Positions 8,736 to 18,600 of a DNA stretch of 45,986 nucleotides are shown here, piece after piece; position 1 is the stretch's first letter, and the number at the start of each line of letters is the position of its first letter. Under the pieces are notes generated by a model. It saw nothing but the letters and a program-made list of their open reading frames with translations, had not been told where the DNA came from and did not search any database. A program made the translations under genes and the position numbers. This DNA comes from Treponema sp. GTDB taxonomy: Bacteria; Spirochaetota; Spirochaetia; Treponematales; Treponemataceae. The DNA lies in the NCBI GenBank assembly GCA_023231445.1, contig JALNVF010000004.1:1-45986 (forward strand), in the 5' to 3' direction.

Positions 8736-10223
8736 TCGGTATCCTGATAAGAAATGCAGTTCCCTGTCCCTCTCCGCCGGAAACAATATCAAAAACGTTA
8801 CTCCGGTGGAAATACAACCGGAGCCGCGTTATCACGTTTATAGACCGGTGCCGGTATTAGTCCTGTTATTTTCCTCCGGGCTTTTACTCACTACAGGTTC
8901 CTCGGGAGTACAGTCGGACAGGGCCGCAGCAAGTATTTTCTTCCGCAGATCGGGCGGAAATCCGCACCCGTTATCCGATATACTGATAATCGTAAAAAAA
9001 GAATCCTTCTCTATCTTTAATACGACAATTCCTTTAGAACTGTTCAGACCGTGCTTTATACAGTTTTCAACAAGCGGCTGCAGCGTCATCCGGGGAAGCA
9101 GACGCGTATTTTTTTCCGCCGGGATATCCTTTATAAACTGAAGACGTTCTCCGAAGCGTACTTTCATAATGTATACAAAGTTGTCAACAAGTGCAAGTTC
9201 TTCGTCGATCGTTGCTGTCTGACTTTTCTGCTGAATATTGTACCGGAAAAAGTCGGCTACCTGCTCCATAAAAAAACACGTCTTATCGGCTCCCTCCATC
9301 ATGGCCAGCTGTGCGCCCGTATTGAGTGTATTGAACAGAAAATGAGGGTTTATCTGATTCTGAAGCGCACGAAGCTGCGCGTCCGCATATAATTCGTGCA
9401 TTTCCAGTTCCTTTTCCTTCAGCTCCGTTTCCTGCAGCGCTTTCTCCCATATCGTGTCGATATATTCCCGTATACTTATAATCATGCGGTCAAATGCTCT
9501 GCAGATATTTCCGATTTCACCGCGGGCTGTGCTGTTAAAAAGAGGAACATCAAAATCCCTGTTCGCAACACGAAGCGCAACGTCGGAAATATCCGCGAGC
9601 GGTTTCATAATCGACGTAATGGAAAAATAAAGAACGACAAGGATAAGTACAAAGAAAATAAAAATAAAACCAGTGCTCACCTGTGTCAGAAGCGTGTAAT
9701 TATCACGGTATTCATTGTATAATTTTGCATTTTTCTGCATGAATAAAACGTTAAGAAGGGATATTTCCCCCTGAAGCACCGTATAACACCGGAGGCTTTT
9801 GCCGTACCAGGTTTCAACCTCCGTTGTGTTGTTTGCCCGCTGCGCAGCTACAACATATCTGCTGTAGGTAAAAAACGATTCAGTAATCTGTCTGACAATA
9901 TATTCTTTCTGCATGACAGTGTCGGTTGACGGCTTTGCCTGAAACCGGGCAAGAGATGCGTCGCTGAGCGACTGATAATGATAATACGAGTCTATACTTT
10001 CAAATGTACGATACTCTACATACGTTTCCATAGCACGTTCTGTTTCCGCAAGGTCCGTAGAAAACTCAGTAAGCTCGGCATTTGTTTTATATGAACCGCC
10101 TATACGCTCAAGCATCCGCTGGTTAAGTCTGATCGTTACGATAAGACAGGCGCCCATAAGCATAATTGCAGCAATAACACACAGGATGATTCTTGTCCGG
10201 ATACTCTTCTCTGCAAATTTCAT
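8728..10223 (-). CDS. Sensor histidine kinase, YesM family, frameshifted near its 3' end
   Basis: Membrane kinase partner of the YesN-type regulator. TM1 is about residues 10-31, an extracytoplasmic region 32-182, TM2 183-203, then HAMP. The His_kinase motif INPHF has His294, the N-box is MTLQPLVENCIKHGL (379-393), the G1 box DNGCGFP (417-423). The G2 box NTGTGL is followed at once by a stop (8838-8840), giving a 461-residue product. After one missing base near 8841-8846 the reading continues as NVITRLRLYFHRSNVFDIV and ends GEGQGTAFLIRIPNV, a perfect YesM C-terminus. That frame stops at 8728, overlapping the regulator ATG by 8 bases, as expected for coupled genes. So the gene was about 498 codons long. 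A real mutation or a read error is possible. Confidence 0.9.
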
Positions 10224-11206
10224 CTGCGGTCACCAGCCTTCCGGACCCGCACATCGGCGGCGATATAACTGTTCGCATATCCGTACCGCAGATATTCAAA
10301 CAGCTCGCTCATTGCTGTTTCACCCATTTTCTGAGGATCAATCGACAGAAGCTCCGTAATAATACCTCTGTTGAAATACATGTCAACCATATCACCTTCA
10401 CCAAACCCTATAATACCGGTCTTTCCCCCTCTGTTCATTTCAGACAGCGACTGTGCGGCCCGTATCGTGTCTTCCGTCGTCAGACATACAATCAGATCAA
10501 TCGTATTGGATGCGATTTCATTTTTGACATTTCCCTCAAGCGACGACGCTACGTGTGAAAACCCGAGATCAGAAACCGTAGTCCGTATCCCGCTGTACTC
10601 TTCAAGTGAATTACTGAGACTGTTCATAAGCGTGCTGTAATTCGGATTATTATTGACACTTGTGTTAATAATAAGAAGCGAGCCTCTGCCGTTCAGATAG
10701 TTTCTGCTTTCTACCGCTATTTTTCTTCCCAGTTCGGAATAATTGGTTCCTATGAACGACACCTGAGGAATATCAGAATGATACTGGACTACCGTAATAA
10801 GCGGGATTAATTTTCCTTTGACATCGACAGGCGGATCTATTTTTGAATCAGACTCTCCAATATAGGCAATAATTCCGTCGGGATTGGTAAACGAAGCATA
10901 TTCAAGAAGTGACTCAAGAGACGCGTTCTCTGCCCTGGATTCAGGAACATGAACTTCAACAACCGCGTCATATTTTTTACTTACCTGCTGAGCCCCTGCA
11001 TAAATCTGCTGCAGGAAAGATTCATTTTCCGCTTTTCCGACGACAATAATATGGAATTTGCGGTTTTCAGCAGTATCACCTTCGTTCATATTCGTGTCGG
11101 TAATATGCGGGACCAGATAGAATAAAAACAGGAAAAAAAACGCCACCAAAACGACAGAAATACAAATTGTAATAATACGCGCTGAATGACCTACTGTAAA
11201 TTTCAT
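10220..11206 (-). CDS. Membrane-anchored sugar-binding sensor protein (XylFII-like, Peripla_BP_4)
   Basis: Probable extracytoplasmic sugar receptor that modulates the kinase rather than a transporter (328 aa). It has an uncleaved-looking N-terminal membrane segment (about residues 11-34, rich in Val, Phe and Leu) with no lipobox. A periplasmic-binding fold follows: IIVVGKAENESFLQQIYAGAQ, FTNPDGIIAYIGE, VSFIGTNYSELGRKIA, TIDLIVCLTTEDTIRAA. The stop overlaps the kinase start by four bases (ATGA), so the two are coupled. Known precedent: XylFII-LytS-YesN type three-component systems in clostridia, where a binding protein of this kind touches the kinase. No Shine-Dalgarno is visible and the best -10 box ends 8 bases before the ATG, which hints at a leaderless message. 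Confidence 0.85.
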   Translation of the reverse strand: MKFTVGHSARIITICISVVLVAFFFLFLFYLVPHITDTNMNEGDTAENRKFHIIVVGKAENESFLQQIYAGAQQVSKKYDAVVEVHVPESRAENASLESLLEYASFTNPDGIIAYIGESDSKIDPPVDVKGKLIPLITVVQYHSDIPQVSFIGTNYSELGRKIAVESRNYLNGRGSLLIINTSVNNNPNYSTLMNSLSNSLEEYSGIRTTVSDLGFSHVASSLEGNVKNEIASNTIDLIVCLTTEDTIRAAQSLSEMNRGGKTGIIGFGEGDMVDMYFNRGIITELLSIDPQKMGETAMSELFEYLRYGYANSYIAADVRVRKAGDRR

Positions 11207-11242
11207 ATTTTTTAATTATAGCATACAAACCGTCATTTGTAT
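11207..11242 (-). promoter_or_regulatory. Extended -10 promoter with dyad upstream of the sugar-sensor operon
   Basis: The minus strand carries TGCTATAAT (11223-11215), a perfect extended -10. The predicted start is near 11208, almost at the ATG at 11206. Just upstream, ATACAAA-TGACGG-TTTGTAT (11242-11223) is a 7-bp dyad that occupies the -35 region and reaches into the stop codon of the methyltransferase gene. It could be an operator for autoregulation or a weak hairpin ending the upstream transcript. Confidence 0.5.
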
Positions 11243-12228
11243 TATTTTCCGCAGTGAATCCAGGTTAGTTCGTGCTTATTGTAATTTAAATGAACAACTC
11301 TGCTGTCGGGTATCGCTGCAAATTCCGCTGCAAGTTTCCAGTCTACGTCTCCCTGCATCTTTATTGTACAGATCATGTTCTTTACAAGTCCGCTTGAAAG
11401 CCATTCCTGCACCCATTCAAAAAGCCGTTCAGGATAACAGATAACGTCACTGAAAACCCAGTCACAGGGACCGATATCATCAGGTTTAAGCGTAAACGCG
11501 TCATGTGCCTGGAATTTTACAAGCGGATTGTGCATCAGTTCAGGCACAAGTTCCGCACGGTCTACCGCATGTACCCGGCAGCCGAGCTTTACCAGTACCC
11601 ACGTCCATCCGCCGGGACATGCGCCTGCTTCAAAACACGACTGTCCTGCATGCGGCAGTTCCGCTCCGAACAGGAGCTGCGCCATCGTCAGGCTCTCCTG
11701 AATTTTAAGATACGCACGGCTCGGAGGTTCTTCATGGTTTTCCTCGAACTGAATAAGGCCGGCAGGTATAAAACTTGTCGTACGGGCGGAAGCAATAATG
11801 GTATTTGCATCAAGCAGCGTATATAATCCTATCGGTGTCTGAGGGATCTTTGCCGGAAACGTACGGGTTTTCAGATTTACATACGGAAGCTTTTCCTGAA
11901 TAAAACCGGCACGGCGGAACAGCTGATACTGATACGGCGCCCAGCTCCGCTGTTTTTCCCTGAGCGCTGCTGCAGCTTCTCCGATCGAATCAAAGTGAAG
12001 TATAAACGGCTCAAGCATCGCCGTGCGGCACCAGTACGGCACATGCAGAGAATCTTTCTGTTCAGGTTTAAATCCGGGAAGATACAACAGATCACCGTAC
12101 TGCTCCGCACCTGCATCATCAGACGTACTGCAGGAAAACCGTTCAGCCAGTTCGGATTCAAGCATACCGCTCATGTCAGGGAACGGGAGAAAAACCGTCC
12201 CGGGAATTTCTTCTATACGAACCGGCAT
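11242..12228 (-). CDS. RlmM-like rRNA 2'-O-methyltransferase (FtsJ/KDKE family)
   Basis: Predicted SAM-dependent ribose methyltransferase acting on RNA (328 aa). The Rossmann domain starts at about residue 170 with glycine loop FEAGACPGGWTW (199-210), the same as the RlmM ASPGGWTW signature. A full catalytic tetrad is visible: Lys175 (LKIQES), Asp261 (VFSDVI), Lys290 (CTIKMQ) and Glu320 (KHELTWIH). The N-terminal 170 residues are a divergent RNA-binding part. E. coli RlmM modifies C2498 of 23S rRNA and is slightly longer (366 aa); the same target here is inference. The gene overlaps the upstream PilZ gene by 16 bp. Confidence 0.8.
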   Translation of the reverse strand: MPVRIEEIPGTVFLPFPDMSGMLESELAERFSCSTSDDAGAEQYGDLLYLPGFKPEQKDSLHVPYWCRTAMLEPFILHFDSIGEAAAALREKQRSWAPYQYQLFRRAGFIQEKLPYVNLKTRTFPAKIPQTPIGLYTLLDANTIIASARTTSFIPAGLIQFEENHEEPPSRAYLKIQESLTMAQLLFGAELPHAGQSCFEAGACPGGWTWVLVKLGCRVHAVDRAELVPELMHNPLVKFQAHDAFTLKPDDIGPCDWVFSDVICYPERLFEWVQEWLSSGLVKNMICTIKMQGDVDWKLAAEFAAIPDSRVVHLNYNKHELTWIHCGK

Positions 12229-12593
12229 ACAGAATTTACAATTTGTGTATTTACATCAAGCTCTTCCGCATCAGAGTCAAGATTATTAACATACTCAATA
12301 AGGTGGGAATAATCGGGTGATCGAAGTATACTGAGTCCTATATCGGTAATTCCCTTATCTTCTTTTACCCACTGAGGATGACAAAGAAGGGTAAAAGGTT
12401 TCATAGGAGAACTTGCGGGCGTAATTTTTATTTCATAATCACTGTCCAGATCAATTACCACAGGAAACATATAATGGATTTTACATCCGTCTCTGCTTAT
12501 ATTATCAAGTACACCGGGAAGCACGCAGATTTGAGGAGCGTCTATTCTGCCGATATCCGAAAAACGCACTGATTTGCGCATAACTGCACACAT
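12213..12593 (-). CDS. PilZ-domain protein (c-di-GMP receptor)
   Basis: Small cytoplasmic protein (126 aa) that should bind c-di-GMP. It shows both parts of the PilZ signature: RxxxR as R6-K-S-V-R10, and (D/N)xSxxG as N31-I-S-R-D-G36. Beta-strands such as GCKIHY and ITDIGLSIL follow. There is no fused output domain. It lies 53 bp downstream of the stop of the 6908-codon surface-protein gene with no terminator visible between, so it may be co-transcribed with it. It overlaps the methyltransferase gene. The start is uncertain (12593 or the Met five codons later); neither has a good ribosome-binding site. Confidence 0.82.
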   Translation of the reverse strand: MCAVMRKSVRFSDIGRIDAPQICVLPGVLDNISRDGCKIHYMFPVVIDLDSDYEIKITPASSPMKPFTLLCHPQWVKEDKGITDIGLSILRSPDYSHLIEYVNNLDSDAEELDVNTQIVNSVCRFV

Positions 12594-12646
12594 ACATACA
12601 GTATGAATGTTTTTTACAGCCGCGTCAAGGAGAGAATCCCAGCCGC

Positions 12647-15600
12647 CTAGTCCTTAACCACCAGTACTTTACGCGTTTCGTCTATTCCCGTACCGAAAAC
12701 TCTGATGAAGTACATACCGCGGGCAACACGTTTTCCCGATTTCGTCGTCCCGTTCCACTTGTAATAATGATCGCCGGACGAGGTTGTGCCGTGCTGCAGA
12801 TACTGGACTATGTCGCCGTCGAGTGTCATGACAACAACACTCAGACTTCCGTCGGAAGGCATAGTTACCTTAACGACCGTCGTTTCGCCCGTACTTGCAT
12901 TGATGACGTTGTTCAGAATCGTAACGCCGCCGCGCTGGCTTACCAGGGCTTTGAGTCTGAACGACCAGAGATCAAGCGAGGAAGCTATTTTCTTTCCTGC
13001 GGCTTCAAGCGAATCGGAATTACTCAGACTCTGTGTAAGTCTGAGTGCAAAAAGCGGGTACTCCGTACCCGAATACGTACCGCCCGTAGAATCACCGTTG
13101 AACACAGGCACGTGGCGGATTTTAACCGGATTCCCGGATGCATCCACCAGGCCGAACAGGAACTTTACCTGATCACCTGCTTTCCAGTTTTTCGAAGACA
13201 AACTGTCCGCAGACAACGTAAAATTCATATAGGTTTTATCTTCGTCTCCGGATACACCTGCAGCCGAAGCAAAGCCTTTATTCGACGGCGGATCATTTGC
13301 AGGTGCAAGTGCCTCGAATATATCATCAGTTCCTCCCGGCAGCCAGATACGCCAGCTCTGTGACGTATTACTGTTGTACGTCACAGAAACCGCACTGCTG
13401 TCGGGTTTCGGATCAAAATACGCAGTTACATTCACGGGAAGACCGTCAGAATTATCCGATGTGCCGTCGGCAAGTCCCGCGTGAACAAGCACTCCTTCAT
13501 TAAGCATCAGCGTACCGTAGTTATTCTGATCCGCGCTCCAGTCATGGACAGACCAGCTGCTGTCTGAATGATAGCTGCTTATAACATCGGATATATTGGA
13601 ATCGGCGTCCACATTATATGCATACTGCGGATTAACAACGTTCACGGCAAAATCACTGAACGCATGTGCATTAAAAAGAGGCATCGAGTTCCCGATAGAA
13701 TCCTGAATATACGACACGTACGTTCCGGATAAGCCCGTCACCGGATCAGTTGAAGTTCCTCTGTTCTTAATGCGCACATACACATTCTCTATGTCGGAGA
13801 GCCGGACATTTCCTTCATCAGCAGATCCCGTACTACGTTTCAATTTAAATATAAGACCTGTATAATAATCGTTTTGAAACACTTTTACCGCCGGGGTATC
13901 TTCATCTATTGCAATTCCCGTTGACGGAGATCCCGTACTCGTATCAACAAGCTCAAGACTCTTCGGAATCAGGGAAAGCGGATCTGTATATGATTTATGC
14001 GTCCCATCATCATCAATCCAGAGCAGTTCATCCAGATTCAACTTCTTGCTGAACACGACATACAGAAAATTATTCCCCACCGGACTTATCGTCATATTGA
14101 ATTCCGGAGGCGTAAGATCGATCGTATTTATTGTTGCAGATTTTAATCTGTTGCCTGCAAGGTCCGTAACGAATCCCGTATCCGCATCATATGAAACAGT
14201 AAACCGCGACTTACGTGCAAGCGTCGTATCGCTCAAGTAAACAGCAAAGTACAGACTATCCACATCTCCGGTAGAGTTGTATGTATCCGTCGTTGTACGG
14301 AAGATAGCACCGGCAGCACCACCGGTAACGGCAGCGCTCGTGTCAAACGAATTCACCGGAGTCACATTCGAACCGACTGCATACTTAAACGCAGACGCTG
14401 ACTCATACACCGAGGAATACCGGATGCCGCCGGTAGTTCTCGCTGCAGGAGTATCGTCAAACGGACGTGAGCCGCCGAACAAATCTGCCGCATAGGAATA
14501 GGTCTTATACAAAACAGCTGACAAGTCATTATCACACCATCCGCGGCGGCTGAACCACGCATACGAATCGTCTGTACTGTATGAAGGTGTATTGTCGTAC
14601 AGGTGGAATTCAATACGGTCAAGCATAGAATTAGTGCTGCCTGTGGCAGTGTTTCCGATAGCTTCGTAATTTTCCGGCGCTGTTGAATACGAACTCCATA
14701 AATTTTGTGCAACAACCGACCGGAACGGCGCAAACACCGGTGCGGACGTATCCCATGTGCCGTACAATTCCGTTTCCGTACTGGAAATCGTGAGTGTGTT
14801 CAGTTTATGATTCGTTGTTCCGGCAGCTGATGCAGAATCGTCTATCAGAATCCCTGCCCGGTCAGTTATATAACTGTTCGCGATCGATGTCACTGTTCCG
14901 GACGGTACCGTTGCTGAGTCGATATATCCGGTCCAGTTACGGTATGAACTGCCGTTCACGGTTACCGTACCGTCCACATACCCCGCAATGGATACACGGA
15001 TACGGTCGGCCTGTGCCACATCCGTACCGCCGGCTGTCAGACTGAACATGCGGTACAGTGCACTTACCGTCGTATCGCTGCCCGTACTGCCCCGCTTTCC
15101 CGTAACGACATATCCTGAGACAGCAGATGCCAGCCCCGTAACGGTAATACCCGAAGCATCACTGCTTCCGTTGTTAATAACCGCACCGCCGTGTTCTGAT
15201 GCAGAGGCAAAAGCCGTCTGCGCCTGTTCGTTCTCTGCGCCGCCGTTGTAGGTAAGATCACCGATGTTTACCGCTTCGGAATACTGCAGCTCAATAAAGT
15301 TATGAGCATCGTAATACGGCTGGCTTGAAGCGCCTGCCGCACTGTTGTACGCCGTATGCGTTTCCTGCCCTGTATACGCTGCGATGAGTACGGGAGCGGC
15401 CCTGTCCGAAACAGCAGTAAAGCGGCCGGCAGACGCAGACGTGTTTGCATCATTCACGCCGTCACCGTCCATGTCATAATCGTTTGAAGACGGAGCCCCG
15501 TCATAATTTCCAATCCTGTTTTTATGGCAGTCGCGGAGCGTTGCATAAACCACAGACAGAGCCTTTGGCAGATTCAGATACGGTATGCTGCTCTTGTGTG

Positions 15601-18600
15601 TACCGCTGCGGTCTGTACCTGCGTCGTAGTGAATACTGCCGTCCGTTGTCTCTTCCTGACCTGCGGAAATTCCCGTCGCATCGGTATTCCATGTCGTTCC
15701 GGCCTTAATATAGAAGACGGAAACATCACCCGCACTGTCCGAACCGTCATCTTTCACACCGGTGCTTTTCGTACAGTCAGCGTCGGTATACGTTCCGGTA
15801 AACGAAACCACACTGCTGCCGTTATAATACTGCATATGTGAAACTGCTTTCGTTATTTCATTCCGACTGTTTTCTATTTTCAGAGAAGCGCCTGTGACTG
15901 AATCGACGAATTCCACACGGATAACGTCGTCATATACGGTATACGTACCGGAAAGGTTTGCCGTACCGGATATATCGCGGGCGACTGCTGTATTATTCAC
16001 AAGAATAAGCGGACGGCTGAACGCGATCCCGTTCGTCGTACTGTTCGTCTCGTCCGTATTGTTTCCGCCGTTTGTACATCCCTCTGCGGCGGCAACCCAT
16101 GCACTGCCGTCAGAAGCAGTACAAGTTACCGTACAATACGCAATCGTACAATTATATGCTTCAGCAAACGCATCCGACGCTGTACTGTTGTCTTTGAGCC
16201 GCAGTGTCCATGCAGAATTCCCCGTCAGATCAACACCGTCGTCGTAAAAATTCTGTTTCGCCGTAAGCGTACGCCCTGTAAGACTGCTTACTGCACCACA
16301 GTATGCGGCCGAACTGCCGTCGATAAAGTCTGTTCCATCGGGATACTTCGCCGGAAATGATGCGACTGACGGAGAAGCCGTCCCGCTCCGCGAAGGAGAT
16401 GCCGCCGTATTATATGCATACAGCGTCGTCAGTCCCGCAGCATTGTCTTTGTACATTGTGTCCGTATTTCCGTTCAGCAGAACTAAATCGGCATTTGCGG
16501 TAATATCCGCCCCGGGCGAAATCGTGCCGCCGTACAGTACAATGTTCTCCGCAGTTAAAGGCGAGCCAATCGTTATTATCTTTGATGCTGTCGACGCTGC
16601 AATATGCAGATTTTTCGTACCTGACGGACCGACAGTAACGGCACCGCCGCCGCCGAGCTGCATTGAAACGTCGCTGCCGTACAGATACACATCCGTCGCA
16701 AATGTAACCACACCGCTGTCGTGCGTCGTAATACCGCCTGCAAGCTGATTCAAACCGCCGCCGTCCTGTGTAAAACTGCCCGACGTAAGATCAATATCCG
16801 CGTCCGGTTCCGTAAGGAACAGACCGCTGTTCGTGACCGACATACTGCCCGACGTTACCGTAAACGTACCGTATAAGGTGTACGACGTACCGTTCAAATC
16901 TGCAGAACCGACGGATGTCGCTGCAGCAGTCGCCGTACTGCCGCCGAATACTGCTGCACCGGTTGCGGCATTCGTCTGCGTAAGCGCACCGGCGATACTG
17001 AGCGCATTAGTAAATGTAAGTACACCGGAATTAGTCAGCGTCAATGACGCCAGCGGTATGGTGCCGCCGGCTGCACCAGTGAACGTAACCGCACCGGTAC
17101 CTGCGTCAATTGTCAGCGCACGTTCAGAAGCTGCTGCGTCGCTGTCAAGAGAAGAACCGAATGTTAAAAATCCGCCTGTACTGCTGCTGTTGTCCGTCGT
17201 TATTACAACTCCGCCTGTCAGCGTTACTGCACGTGTAAACGTGACACTGCCGCTGCCGTCTGCTGTTACGCCCGATGTTGTTATATCACCTGCGGTGGAA
17301 AGAGTGCCTGCTTTTGAGGCACCGAACGTCACAGTACCCGTCGTCGTCGTTATATCAGCCGCGCTGTCCAGTGTCGCTGTTCCGGTCGAATCTACCGTAA
17401 CGTTTCCCGTGGTTGCAGCAAGCGGTGCACTCACTGTAAGCGTATTGCCCGAATCAATGTCTATCTTACCGGTACCGCTGGAAAGCGCAGCTCCAATAAT
17501 TACCGCACCGGTATGATTTATTGTGAGTGCAGTATCCGTCGTTGTTACTGCTGCTCCGGTATTGTCGAACGTTGTCCCCGTACTTGAGAATCCTGATGGC
17601 GCCGTTACAGTACCGTTCAGATCGACAGAACCGCCCGTCAATGTAACGGAGGATGCTGTTATAGTACTGTCGCCGATGATTCCAACGCCTGCTGCAGTCA
17701 GTGACATTACACCCGTGAGCGTTACCGCACCGAGCCGCGTCGTTCCCGTCCCCGTGTTCTGCGTAAGACTTTCCGCATAAATTGTTCCCGCGTCGGCCAG
17801 TGGATTACCTGCCGATACGTTATCACCCGCAACGTTATACGCTGAATTGATTGTGACAGCTCCCAGCGGAACATCTGCGCTTCCGGCGGCACCGGCAAAC
17901 TCAATGTTCCCGGAACCTGCAGTGAGCGCAAGTGCATATCCGCCGTTTAAAGTCGAACTGAACAAAATACCGCCGGTGCCGGAAACAGTACCGCCGTTTG
18001 TTATTACAATATCTCCCGTCAATGTAACAGCATGGGTAAAAATAATATTTCCGTTGTCTCCGGTACTTGCCGTCGTAATATCTCCGGCTGTTGAAAGCGT
18101 TCCTGTCTTATCTGCACCGAAAGTCACATTGCCGGTTGTTGTCGTAATATCGGCACCACTGCCCAGTACCGCTGTCCCTGCTGAATCAATTGTGACGTTT
18201 CCCGTCGTTGTAGCAAGCGTATTTGTAATAGAAAGCGTCGAAACAGAATCAATATCTATTTTACCCGTACCCGACGTTACAGCACCGGAAAGCGTAACTG
18301 TTCCGCCGCTTGAAGAGATGGTCACGTCTCCTGCTCCGGCACCGCTGGAAAGCGCAGCTCCTGCCGTTACAGGCCCGGTATGATTTATAGTAAGTGCGGT
18401 ATCAGTTGTCGTTATTGTTGCAGCTGGTCCGCTCGTAAACACCGCACCTGTACTTTTGAATCCGCCCGGTGCGGTTACGGCTCCGGTCAGTGTAACGTCA
18501 CCGCCTGTCAGGGTTACCGACGAGGCAGATACCGAAGAATCCGCTGTAATGCCGCCCGTGCCGCTTACCGTCAGCGTCCCAAGCTGCGTACTGCCGGCGG

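Noticed and set aside
8735..8792. Upstream start for the response regulator
   Set aside because: The extra 19 residues are the out-of-frame 3' end of the kinase gene; the receiver domain and AGGA point to the ATG at 8735.
12647..12860. Type IX secretion signal on the giant protein
   Set aside because: The fold is similar, but FlgD-type Ig ends occur widely and no type IX component is in the window, so the claim is not supported.
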